Shown here piece after piece: positions 8,854 through 17,617 of a stretch of 20,383 nt of DNA. Positions within the stretch are counted from its first letter, which is position 1. Each line of letters starts with the position of its first letter. The notes under the pieces are model-generated. The model ran no database searches and had not been told where the DNA came from. It saw nothing but the letters and a program-made list of their open reading frames with translations. This stretch comes from Ophiothrix spiculata (Eukaryota; Echinodermata; Ophiuroidea; Amphilepidida; Ophiotrichidae), in NCBI GenBank assembly GCA_000969725.1, contig JXSR01S035113.1; one strand, 5' to 3'. A program made the position numbers and the translations under genes.

Positions 8854-10360
8854 ACCTTGGATTAAAATAAACTGAAATGTGAGGACTGGGGAGTACTACT
8901 AAGTATTGCTTTGCAAAAGTCTTCTCTCTTTGGCTCTTGAATCCTGATAGATAGTGCATGTATATTGTATGGGTTGTACATCAAACAGCTCCCTCCTATT
9001 ATATCTTAAACCACTTTTGAAAATCTGAGGGCATAAATAAATTTCACTGCACCTACCCTAACTCATGTTGGTTCTTATTTATGTACTATGAAGCAGCAAT
9101 TAAGACAGCATGAAACATTACAAGAAAGCTTTTTGGTAACTTATTTTGTCGATGTTTCTTATGTATAACACATATCCAACTAAATGCTTATGAATGCTAA
9201 GAAAATGGCTCAGCAAAGTAAAGGGACTAGCCTACAATTCACCTTGAACTAAAAACTTATGGAAATGCTCTAAATAAAGATTTGAAATACAGTGAAATCC
9301 AAAAAAGTTTTAAAAAAATCTACACAGAAATGTCTCAAATTGAGAAGGAAATAATTTTCAATATATCATTCTGTGATGGTGGTATTTTATAAATCATAAA
9401 TTTGTACATCAGATGAATTTACCAGATAAAGGATCAAACAAAGCTCTGAGAGATCATACATTAAAAGAGAAATAATTTCATCCAAACTAATTTGTTTGAA
9501 CATCACAGGTGTAGAAACAAGGTTTTATAAGATTTGAAACTAGAAACACTGTTTTCACACCATTTTTTTTTTATCTCCGGGTGTATTTTTCTCCAATATT
9601 CCACAAAATCACCAAAAACTACTGGTAGGGTATAATGCTATAAACATGTTCTATCGATTTATGTAAAATATATGTAGGTAAAAAAGTAGAGGGGTGAATC
9701 TAGGCCAGTCATTTTAAATTTTGGTTTGGTTCTATCTTTATCTTAACAAATATTATGAAAATGACCTACAAATTATACCTCTATGCCCTCATCATAAGAC
9801 AAAAATATGTTTGACCCCTTCTATATGCCAGAAATTGGGCGGGGCATTTTCACGCAATCCCATAGAATGACAGACAGATTGATTGGTTATTTGTGGATAT
9901 ATGTCAAGGTATATCAACACAAGGTATGTTGAAGAACCCAATATGGAAACAATTTAATTTTATTAATAGCGCAACTTGACAGTCAAACCGTCTTTAGTAA
10001 TTAATTGGTTCCACTCGGTGAACACTTGGGAAGAGTAGCAGAACTCTAGACAACATTTTACAAATGTGTATATGGCCTATATTCTGCATAAAATAGTGTC
10101 CTTGAGTACCGTTCTTAGTTAGAAAATAACAAAAAGTGTGAAACCAACTGAACATACTTTCATAAATAGAATTGAAATATCAATGCAATTATTTTTTAAG
10201 TCACATGATTTATTATGATTTTGAAAGTAATGCCTCAAACCCCAATGCAAGCAGTTACAGTAACAAAATTCAAACAGATCAAAAGAATATATTTGACACT
10301 ATCTTGATAAAAATTTAATAAGATCAATTTTTTTACCGAAGCAAATTTTAGTTGGCCTTT
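8854..10360. other. No gene seen; about 1.5 kb of AT-rich spacer
   Basis: No coding sequence, RNA gene or terminal repeats were recognised on either strand. Confidence 0.45.
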
Positions 10361-10365
10361 CCATG

Positions 10366-10545
10366 AATTGTTGGTGCCAAAATACATATTTTGGCCCCAG
10401 AACCAAAATTGTTTACTTTTGTCACCATTGTGTTCCGCATGTCATTCTGCTTGTTGCCAAAAATGCATATTTTGAATCCAAAGCCAAAATCGTAAGCATT
10501 TGTAAAAAATGTACATTATACCATTGTGTTCTGCATGTAACACTA
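10366..10545. repeat. Diverged two-copy tandem duplication
   Basis: Two units about 81 bases apart share GTTG(GT)GCCAAAA, CATATTTTG, CCA(A/G)A(A/G)CCAAAAT and ACCATTGTGTTC(C/T)GCATG. The second unit carries about 13 extra bases before ACCATTGTG. The plus-strand open frame across it (10363-10590) gives a cysteine-rich translation, but the units are not kept in one frame, so it is probably not coding. Confidence 0.65.
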
Positions 10546-10880
10546 CTTCTACAAATGTATACCATACTTTTGTACACATTTGATTTTTAAAAATAATCTT
10601 TACAAAAATGATGAGTTGACACCAACCTTTACTTACCTTTATCAAAACAGATGTCCTCTTTGACTCTCTTCTTGTTCTCCTGACATGGAGAAGCGAATTC
10701 AAATAAAACAAGGTCTTGCTCACATAGCAGTGGTAGGTTTTCCATTTGCACATATTTATATAATTAATCATTTTGAAAATTTTACTGTCAGTTGTTGCTA
10801 GAATATTTATTTTCCTTGCTTTGCACTATTAAGTCCATGTGTATTTTTTCTTTAGACAATTCTAATGCGCTCACTTAACT

Positions 10881-10965
10881 GGTCGTGTGACTTAGTGGTT
10901 AGAGCATCTGTCTCATAATTTCAGAGTAAAAGCTGTAGGTTCCAATCCAGTATTAGTCACTGAGC
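10881..10965 (+). repeat. tRNA-derived SINE head
   Basis: TGACTTAGTGGTTAGAGC (from 10888) is a good RNA polymerase III A box region. CTGTCTCATAATTTCAG looks like an anticodon arm with a CAT anticodon in a CTCATAA loop. GGTTCCAATCC (10938-10948) is a perfect B box. GTGACT (10887-10892) and AGTCAC (10955-10960) could pair. The anticodon and T stems contain mismatches, so it is not a convincing functional tRNA. It is best read as the head of a tRNA-derived SINE. The body probably runs on to about 11100, but its end could not be fixed. Confidence 0.7.
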
Positions 10966-11169
10966 TTCATTATTGGACCAAATGGTGATCAAATGGGTCT
11001 GTCATGACTACATTTAGTTTCCAAATATATGATCGACTGATCTAGATATTGAATATTTGATTGTTGAGTGGCATCAATACCAGATTGGTGACTGGGAAGT
11101 GCAGCACAGTCTGAGTTACCAAATCTCCACAATGGATTGATAATAACTTGTAAAAGAGACAGACAGACA

Positions 11170-11520
11170 AGAATTGTTCATGTCCGAATCCTGCTCAGTC
11201 ATATCTAAGTCAACAATAATCTGCTTCATCAAGTTGCAACTAAGTTCTTCCTCTGTATAAGTTTCTACAGCAAAAGTATACAATCACATTTAGTTTTGAC
11301 TACCTCCACATCGTCACGTCAGTGTGTAAAATTCTACCCAGATCATATGTTCTTTGGGTGAATGATCTGCTTTGATCAAGATAAAGTTAAAAATCCAACA
11401 ACTCTTTCGTTTCAGATTCTTCAAAGACTACAATATCACATACGCCGACATTGAGTTTTGACAACTCCCTCTGTCCATATTGCAAGTAATTACTCTCCTC
11501 TGAGTCCAGAGTTAGGATGA
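11170..11520 (-). pseudogene. Possible decayed coding trace, unidentified
   Basis: On the minus strand, one frame within about 11507-11382 reads NYLQYGQRELSKLNVGVCDIVVFEESETKELL without a stop. A diverged second version of the phrase follows further along, sharing SKLNV and the DNA core GTCAAAACTNAATGT. It leads into a frame with EEELSCNLMKQIIVDLDMTE. Composition and hydrophobic pattern look protein-like. The Q...L-N-V-x-x-C-D-x-V-V-F order faintly recalls the Q-x-x-x-x...C-D-F-V-V strand of YqaJ-type nucleases. I cannot confirm any family, and the trace is broken by stops. It could be chance or a relic of an old mobile element or exon. Confidence 0.25.
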
Positions 11521-11559
11521 ACCTCATTCAAGAGTATAGTGCATGCAACCAAAGTATTT

Positions 11560-12215
11560 GATACAGCTTAAAATTGGCAATCAAAGTCATTGGCAAATTC
11601 AAAATAAACACTCAAATCCATTGTCAAAGTGGTCTCAGAGGAGTCAGGAGACCTTGGCATTGACGAGTACAACTGGTGCACTGCTAAATATAGCGTTTGA
11701 GTAGAATATAACAACCAAGGTATAAGAATCTATTAAGCTTAAAGTCTCACACCATAGGCCAACGCCTACAAGAACAGACTACTGCTGGCATTTGAATGTG
11801 ATCAACATTTTATATGAGGCCTATATCTGGTTGAACACATCCTTATAATTGCTATACCTGTCAACAGACCTACAGAAGGGATATTTTAATCTTAGGTTGC
11901 AAATTGCATGCAGTACTTCCCATAAAATCATCTACGTTACAATCTGGGTGACTCACCTTTTTTACAAGTTAGGTAGAACTTTGTGGTGTCAGTGGCTTGA
12001 GGCTAAGGCAGGTAAACCAGGGCGCTAATGAGAAAGAAGAAAAAAATGGCAATGAGTACAAGAATGTTCACAATTTGATTACAAAAATATGATGCTCTAG
12101 ATATGTACCTGTGAAAAATACAGCAATTATCACAATGTGATAGACTTGTTTGCTATAAAGTAATAACTTGTTAATAGACAATTCCTAAAACTGGCATATT
12201 TTTGCCACTGAGGTA
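11560..12215. other. No gene seen
   Basis: AT-rich spacer with no recognised features on either strand up to the second mariner copy. Confidence 0.45.
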
Positions 12216-12753
12216 TATGAGGGGGTATCAAAAAGTTTTAAAGATCACCAAGAAGAAATACAGCCAGGATCATAATTTTATTATGTGACCCTTAAGTCAT
12301 CTTTGCATAGCCACTGTGCAAAGTAACAGATTTCTTCCACTTAAAATTGACTGTCCACAGACCGACTTTGTAGAGGTCTTCTTACGACCAAAAACACCCA
12401 CATTCTATTTCGCTAAAATGAACATTTTCAGGTCAGCCATGATTTATTACGTCATTATGACATCATATTTTGACCAATTTCCATAAATTTGGTATCAATG
12501 GAAAGAGGGCTGTAACCCTTCAAACGCAGGGATTTAATCTTGCCACATATCTTTAATTTCTCCATGCAGTTGATCTGGTTAGCAGAGGCAGGTTCTTGAC
12601 ATCTATCGAAACCTGTATTGAAAGTATAAATGCCATTGATTTGATTTTTGCACCATAATGTACACAAGGACGAGTGACCATCCTGACAAAAGTTCATCGA
12701 TATAGCTCCTTCTCTTCTTGGTGATCTCTAAAACTTTTTGATACCCCCTCGTA
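12216..12753 (-). mobile_element. Internally deleted mariner-like element, copy 2
   Basis: The ends match copy 1 (2632-3232): TGAGGGGGTATCAAAAAG at the left and CTTTTTGATACCCCCTCG at the right, flanked by TA (12216-12217 and 12752-12753). The two copies are collinear throughout, sharing TTATTA(C/T)GTCATT(A/G)TGACATCAT, CTGTAACCCTTCAAA and TGCACCATAATGTACA. Copy 2 is 63 bases shorter overall; the main gap lies where copy 1 has about 63 extra bases near 2923-2990. The same internal transposase deletion in both copies shows they descend from one deleted progenitor. Confidence 0.93.
12458..12565 (-). pseudogene. Mariner transposase N-terminal remnant (copy 2)
   Basis: From the ATG at 12565-12563 the minus strand reads 36 codons, starting MEKLKICGKIKSLRLKGY, to a stop at 12457-12455. 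It aligns with copy 1 (MEKIETCTIIKSLHLKGY) and with the opening helices of mariner transposases. After KGY it continues SPLSIDTKFMEIGQ, which fits the family pattern S/T-x-x-x-I-x-x-x-F/M-x-x-x-x-G better than copy 1 does. The open frame begins 44 codons further upstream (12697), but those codons lie in the untranslated leader between the terminal repeat and the transposase start. The catalytic domain is missing. Confidence 0.75.
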
Positions 12754-13424
12754 TATCGACACTCATAACGAGGCCAAGTATCATGATTGAGAATCTCCAT
12801 GACTGATTCCGTACATATGCATCAAGAGATGCCATACTTGGCCGATATCCCTCATCGATAAAAATACATCAACTATAAGAATGGTCTATAGGGTATAAAG
12901 GGTTGAGAAGAGAGTAGAGACATATAATAGCCAAGATTACTTTGTATTACTGTGTAAGGTTTTACTATATTTTGTAACAATGCAAAATTTAAAAAAAAAT
13001 GGCACTTGAGAACTAAAGGGTCACACACTTTTGCATATTTTTACCCAAGGATTTTTACAAATTGGACAATTCTTCAAATTATGAAGTCTGGCCAATGTAA
13101 GCCCCATCCTTTTGTGCAGAATTTTTATCATAATGATAATTTGAAAATTTGAGAATTCCTTTAAGGTGCATTGGACAAAATTTCTAAATTTTATCTTTAC
13201 CTGAAGATGATTCGCGATTGGTATGTTCGATAATAAAAGTCAACTACCAATTATTGTGAAAATACTGAACCAAAACCTGCAGAAAAGTCAAAACCTAGAA
13301 TATTGTTAATTTTGAGTATGAGGCTATTCTCTAAAACTAAGTATTGATGCTATATGTCATGAAAGAGTAAGTCTTGTTTGTTTTCAAAGCATTACTTTTA
13401 TTGTAATGTTTAATTGAAATAATA

Positions 13425-13426
<2 letters not shown>
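12754..13426. other. No gene seen; possible LINE 3' untranslated region
   Basis: No coding sequence was recognised. The last bases (TTTAATTGAAATAATAAA, to 13425) run directly into a TGAT repeat, an arrangement seen at the 3' ends of some LINEs. No reverse-transcriptase trace was found upstream, so this remains a suggestion. Confidence 0.3.

Positions 13427-13462
<36 letters not shown>
13427..13462 (+). repeat. (TGAT)n microsatellite
   Basis: About nine uninterrupted TGAT units are followed by a degraded TTTATTGAT. It may be the tail of a LINE or SINE inserted in plus orientation, given the AATAAA immediately before it. Confidence 0.9.
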
Positions 13463-13463
<1 letters not shown>

Positions 13464-13470
13464 TATTGAT

Positions 13471-13860
13471 TACATCATACATTTTGTAGATTGCAGATTT
13501 TAAAACCAAAAGAACATTTAATTTTGCATTGGATCTGCTAATAAAGTCAATTATTGTAAGATTTCAACTCTAGAGATGGCAGTACTTATTGTTGATGCCA
13601 TAGTTTGCTAAAGGGGTTGAATTTGGTAATTAAACTTTGCATGCTTAGCCATTATTTCTACTAACAACAATTCAAATGATGCAAACAACTCTAATTGATT
13701 GAAGAAAAGTTTGGGGATATTGTTGAATTTGTTGATGCTCCTTTAACAAGTTTCAAAAGAATAGCTTATGACAAAGTGAGGAATCATGCATGTGAACATT
13801 TTATTTTCTGCTTGGCCTATGTATGTAAGAAATTACAAGGACTAGCTAGATTCTTGCTTC
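13471..13860. other. No gene seen
   Basis: The only open frame (from 13695) gives MIEEKFGDIVEFVDAPL and onwards. It resembles no family I know and runs into the poly-C tract of the next element, so it is not called as a gene. Confidence 0.4.
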
Positions 13861-13871
13861 CCCCCCCCCCC

Positions 13872-14200
13872 CCCGGGAGGCCACTCAAGTATAATGTCGC
13901 AGGCATAGCGTGACCACAGTTTTTCAAAACACCCCTAAAGGATGGAGGGTTCTGAAACCAAAATATACCCTTTTTCCCCTATTCACACCCTAAATCAGGA
14001 TTTTACCGATTCTGTTTTCATACTAGGGTTTGAAAAAGTCCCTTATTTCTTGAAAATTGGACCAAAATTGCTGTTTTGATACCCTAAACGGTGTCACCTG
14101 ATTCACACTTCATTCGCCAAAAACAACCCTAATTCACCTTTTTCTTGGTCATGCTATCCCTGCAACATTATATTTGAGTGCCCCCCCCCCCCCCCCCGGG
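13872..14200. mobile_element. MITE with CCCGGG...CACTCAA ends beside expanded poly-C
   Basis: The left arm (13872-13916) reads CCCGGGAGGCCACTCAAG, then TATAATGTCGCAGG and ATAGCGTGACCA. The right arm (14146-14200) is its complement: TGGTCATGCTATCCCTGCAA, then TATTTGAGTG, then 17 Cs and GGG. Arm identity is high apart from the C/G run. The 329-base interior carries repeated ACCCTAA-like phrases and no coding frame. The C tracts at both ends (13859-13874 and 14181-14197) blur the exact termini, and no target duplication could be fixed. The GGCACTCA-type ends relate it to the element at 8500-8844. Confidence 0.8.
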
Positions 14201-14205
14201 CCTTT

Positions 14206-14577
14206 CCCACTAGGCACAGCTCAATGTTCAACCAAAGTATCATTGAATCAATGTTGAACGTTCAACTCAACCATTTTCAACTTTTCAACCATAAGGTTGG
14301 ACATTCAACCACTTGTCAATGTTGAAGTAAAATTTAGTATTTTGAATATTTCTATTGCCAGGACTGTTTAAGAAATGACTGAATCATTTGAAGTGTTTGT
14401 ATCATCAACAACTTAATAAAATAGAGCAAAAAATATGATGTAATTAAAATAAGATCTTGATGACACTCGATAAAACACTTATCAAGAGAGTTGAAATTTG
14501 TTTCCACTTTTCAACGTTCAACATTGAATGTTCCATGTTGAATCAATGTTGAATCAATGTTGAAAATGCCTGCTGGG
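14206..14577. mobile_element. MITE-like element packed with TTCAAC/GTTGAA motifs
   Basis: The termini CCCACTAGGCA (14206-14216) and TGCCTGCTGGG (14567-14577) are inverted repeats with two mismatches. Inside both ends, TTCAAC or GTTGAA occurs about fourteen times in alternating orientation, in phrases such as TTGAATCAATGTTGAA. The middle is plain AT-rich DNA. The structure is a subterminal-repeat MITE of undetermined superfamily. It lies five bases from the preceding element. No clear target duplication. Confidence 0.65.
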
Positions 14578-14903
14578 TTCCTTCCTCAATTTTCATACAT
14601 GTACTGGCATTCTGTATTTATAAGATTTAATGTTGGTGCTTTTCAAGTCGAACTGTCTCAGAAGTTTTGTAGAACTTACAAGTTACACAAGACCTGTCCA
14701 TACAGGAGGATAGGCTAGCAAGAAGAAGGGCACTATAGTTCAACTGCTGTACTGGAATATTTGTTCGTGAAGAAGACAAACGCAACCATTTCACACATTT
14801 TACATGTAGATCTACATATAAAATGTATATTCGTTGGGTGTTATATTATAATATTGCGGTTAAATGAAAATGTGCAAATTTCCCATAAATTAAACCCTAT
14901 ATG

Positions 14904-15087
14904 CAGAGATGCCACTGATTATATTGAAAAAAACCTGAAAACGCCATCAATTCTTTAAAGATACTCCACAAAGGGCCGACAGTATATGCATATGTACGTA
15001 AATTTGGGATCATAAAAAACCTGAAATCATGGTTTGAGCTTCTAAAAAACCTGATTTCAGGTTAAAACCTAAAAATTGGCATCTCTG
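14904..15087. mobile_element. Small MITE with CAGAGATGCCA ends (hAT-like)
   Basis: CAGAGATGCCA (14904-14914) is mirrored exactly by TGGCATCTCTG (15077-15087). TATATG directly precedes the left end and directly follows the right end, a 6-bp direct repeat that may be part of an 8-bp hAT duplication now diverged. The CAG...CTG ends favour hAT. The interior repeats AAAAAACCTGA three times (near 14929, 15017 and 15047). There is no coding capacity. Confidence 0.7.
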
Positions 15088-15214
15088 TATATGTAACCCT
15101 GTTTAAAGTATAAAACACAAACTAGACAAACTATATGCAGCCACCGCATATTCAGAAGTTTGACAAGCACTGTAACCAAAGGAAATTTGGGCAGCACTGT
15201 TTCAAGTCCTAAAG

Positions 15215-15355
15215 TGTCATGCAGGCCAGAATTCATCGGACAAAATCAGTCATGTGAACACCAATTGCAGGGTACCGATCGCGTTTGTTAACAATTGGCC
15301 ATGCACTCTGGATGTTCATTTACATCGTCTGAAGAATTGTGACGCTGTCTTTAAT
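15215..15355 (+). repeat. Dispersed repeat, copy A (uninterrupted)
   Basis: This matches copy B at 16490-16857 with scattered substitutions: TCGGACAAAATCAGTCA, then CCAATTGCAGGGTAC, GATCGCGTT, ACTCTGGATGTT, ATTTACATCG and AATTGTGACGC. Copy A lacks the insertion that splits copy B and so shows the empty site (...GTGAACAC-CAATTG...). Similarity ends near 15355 and weakens left of 15215. The nature of the repeat is unknown. Confidence 0.85.
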
Positions 15356-15435
15356 ACTGCATATCACATGCATTTTTGAAGAATGGTAATGACAGTCATA
15401 TATGCAATTGCATTACACAAGGCTGTGGATTTTTT

Positions 15436-16083
15436 GGAGGCAGCAGTGGGATCTGGGATGTGTCTTCAATGTTTATTTTGACATGGAACAATTTCTTCAA
15501 GGTTTATTTTGACATGGAACAATTTGGTGGCAGCAGTGGGATCTGGGATATGTATCTTCAAGGTTTATTTTGACATGGAACAATTTGGTGGCAGCAGTGG
15601 GATCTGGGATGTGTATTCAAGGTTTATTTTGACATGGAACAATTTGGTGGCAGCAGTGGGATCTGGGATGTGTATTCAAGGTTTATTTTGACATGGAACA
15701 ATTTGGTGGCAGCAGTGGGATCTGGGATGTGTCTTCAATGTTTATTTTGACATGGAACAATTTGGTGGCAGCAGTGGGGTCTTAGATGTGTATTCAAGGT
15801 TTATTTTGACATTGAACAATTTGGTGGCAGCAGTGGGATCTGGGATGTGTCTTCAATGTTTATTTTGATATAACAATTTGGTGGCAGCAGTGGGGTCTCA
15901 GATGTGTATTCAAGGTTTATTTTGACATGGAACAATTTGGTGGCAGCAGTGGGATCTGGGATGTGTATTCAAGGTTTATTTTGACATGGAGCAATTTGGT
16001 GGCAGCAGTGGGATCTGGGATGTGTCTTCAAAGATTGTTTTGACATGGAACAATTTGGTGGCAGCAGTGGGGTCTGGGAAGTG
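15436..16083 (+). repeat. 59-bp minisatellite, about 10.5 copies
   Basis: The unit is GGTGGCAGCAGTGGGATCTG, then GGATGTGTATTCAAGG, then TTTATTTTGACATGGAACAATTT. Copies start at 15436, 15526, 15587, 15646, 15705, 15764, 15823, 15880, 15939, 15998 and 16057 (partial). The first copy contains an extra 31-base duplication of its second half. Two unit types differ at GTATTCAAGG versus GTCTTCAATG. They alternate over copies 5 to 8, giving a 118-bp higher-order repeat. Fifty-nine is not a multiple of three and frames soon hit stops, so it is non-coding. Confidence 0.95.
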
Positions 16084-16255
16084 CCCCCAGGTTTGTTATG
16101 GCCCACTCTTCCCAATTATCTAATTCTGCTTTGACTTAAAAATCATAACACAATTGCCTATCTATGTTTGAGACAAAATATCTGCATTGCACATATTTAA
16201 TAGTTTTGGCATTGCTGTTTTGCCTTGAATCTCTCAAAAGTATTTCAGTCTCATC

Positions 16256-16338
16256 TACATGTATGCTGAAAAAGAGGCTTTTTAACAATTTACATAATAA
16301 TTGTACCAAAAAAAAATGAAAATTACATGTATGCTGAA
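16256..16338. repeat. 15-bp direct repeats around a short A-tailed insert
   Basis: TACATGTATGCTGAA occurs at 16256-16270 and again at 16324-16338. The 53 bases between end in an A-rich run. This could be a very short retroposed fragment with its target duplication, or a simple local duplication. Confidence 0.4.
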
Positions 16339-16370
16339 GTTTGAGTTAAATTGTCTGCCCTCAGAAGGCA

Positions 16371-16469
16371 TAGCCCAGTGAGTTTAGTCCATCTAGATGG
16401 ACATCACAAGCGAGTGCCAAAGATGCAAGTTCACATTCGCTTGCAAGAACCATCTGGTTGGACTAAGTT
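16371..16469 (+). repeat. Imperfect hairpin with tRNA-like A and B box traces
   Basis: TTAGTCCATCTAGATGG is mirrored by CCATCTGGTTGGACTAA across this segment, and an inner pair CAAGCGAGTG / CATTCGCTTG continues the fold. TAGCCCAGTGAG (16371) resembles an A box and AGTTCACATTC (16428) resembles a B box at 8 of 11 positions. It may be an old SINE head or hairpin element. Evidence is weak. Confidence 0.3.
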
Positions 16470-16489
16470 AATTATAAAGTCTCTGCCAA

Positions 16490-16857
16490 AATTCCTCGGA
16501 CAAAATCAGTCACATGACCACCAGGGTTGTCACTACACCGGGCGGTGGCGGGCGAGACCACCCGGCACTCTTAATTTTCACCCGGCTCTCAGGTTGATTT
16601 TGAGTCAAAATACGCGGCACTCAAGGCTCAAAAGTTACAAAATCATTGAAGAATCAATAAAAAATTACAACAATAATTATCAAAATTTCTATTTTCTTAC
16701 TATTTCTTTTTTCACACAAATTTTACCCGGCACTAAAAGTTGCCTTGTGACAACCCTGATGACCACCAATTGCAGGGTACTGATCGCGTTCGTAAACATT
16801 TGGCCCTGTACTCTGGATGTTTATTTACATCGCCTGAAAAATTGTGACGCCGACTTT
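16490..16857 (+). repeat. Dispersed repeat, copy B (split by a hAT MITE)
   Basis: This is the second copy of the repeat at 15215-15355. Its left part (16490-16521) and right part (16759-16857) are separated by the MITE at 16522-16758. The longest plus-strand open frame of the area (16351-16905) runs across the repeat and the MITE. It is a chance frame, because it crosses both insertion boundaries. Confidence 0.85.
16522..16758. mobile_element. hAT MITE with perfect 12-bp ends and exact 8-bp target duplication
   Basis: CAGGGTTGTCAC (16522-16533) is mirrored exactly by GTGACAACCCTG (16747-16758). ATGACCAC directly precedes the left end (16514-16521) and directly follows the right end (16759-16766), the 8-bp duplication expected of hAT transposons. 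The unoccupied version of the site is present in copy A of the host repeat near 15256-15263. The 237-base interior repeats CCCGGCACT-like words near both ends and has no transposase. Confidence 0.95.
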
Positions 16858-16899
16858 AGTTGGACTATGACTGGTTTAATTAGTTTTGTGCAATTTCTT

Positions 16900-17139
16900 G
16901 AGTGAGTGTCAATTATGGTTACTACCTGCATAGTCTCTTTAATAGCTATTTATTCATACGTGTACCCCATGTTAAAGTTCAGGTTGTAACTGAAAAATAT
17001 CATACATTCTTGTCATCGATATTACAAAGAAAATAAAAACTTTGTCAATAAACATTTTGTCAAATCCCACCGCTGCCACTAGTGTAATGGTTTTGGTATG
17101 GTAGTTTTAATCAATCAGGCAACTCTTACAGGTTTTGGA
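16900..17139. other. No gene seen
   Basis: Spacer between mobile elements with no recognised features. Confidence 0.4.
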
Positions 17140-17579
17140 GAACATATGTGACCCGTCATAACGAAAGGTACCTTAGGGGTCCCAAAATCAAAATGGATTT
17201 TTTTTGGTCTCGTCTGAAAGGTGAGATTTTAAGCTTTAAAATGATACCTTATTTTTGGATATTGGATGTTCGGTTGCAAAGTAACCTCCAAATTGGCAAA
17301 AGGCATCGGGCTGATTCGGAAAACTATAGTTCTGATAAAAATGAGTTTAAATTTTTTGTACTAAATAAAACTTTAAACATATTTTTCTTATGTTTTTGAT
17401 GTTGGAACCTGATTAATACGATAGAGTACACTTCAAAAGTAACGTTTCTGATGAAATTAGAAATTTGACATTGGACGTGATTTTTGACTATGCTAAGCTT
17501 CAATGGCCCGTATCTCGTTATTTACTATCATGCATGTCGACCTTAAGGTACCTTTCGATATGACGGGTCACATATGTTC
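17140..17579. mobile_element. MITE with 36-bp near-perfect ends (TATGTGACCCGTCAT)
   Basis: The left arm at 17140-17175 (GAACATATGTGACCCGTCAT, then AACGAAAGGTACCTTA) is mirrored by 17544-17579 with one mismatch. If the true ends are TGTGACCC...GGGTCACA, a TA stands on both sides, which would suit a Tc1/mariner-type duplication. The outer GAACA/TGTTC then pairs by extension or by chance. The 440-base element has no transposase, and the open frame from 17148 starts inside the arm. Arm identity suggests a fairly recent insertion compared with its neighbours. Confidence 0.85.
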
Positions 17580-17617
17580 CTCCTGACCAGAGTCTTGTGT
17601 ACAAACTTGTATCATTG

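Noticed and set aside
10887-10960. Functional tRNA-Met gene
   Set aside because: A and B boxes and a CAT loop are present, but the anticodon and T stems have several mismatches. A SINE head or pseudogene fits better.
12566-12697. Upstream extension of the mariner frame starting MNFCQDGHSSLC
   Set aside because: It lies in the untranslated leader between the terminal repeat and the transposase start. The second copy does not keep it open.
13695-13913. 72-codon frame MIEEKFGDIVEFVDAPL...
   Set aside because: No recognisable family. Its end is made of poly-C and the terminal arm of a MITE. An exon cannot be excluded, but nothing supports one.
15376-15691. Repetitive protein frames with a GGSSGIWD repeat
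   Set aside because: The 59-bp unit is not a multiple of three, so the frame is not maintained between units and ends in stops.
16351-16905. 184-codon plus-strand open frame, the longest in the window
   Set aside because: It crosses a dispersed repeat and both boundaries of the hAT MITE inserted in it, so it cannot be an evolved coding sequence. The translation matches no known family.
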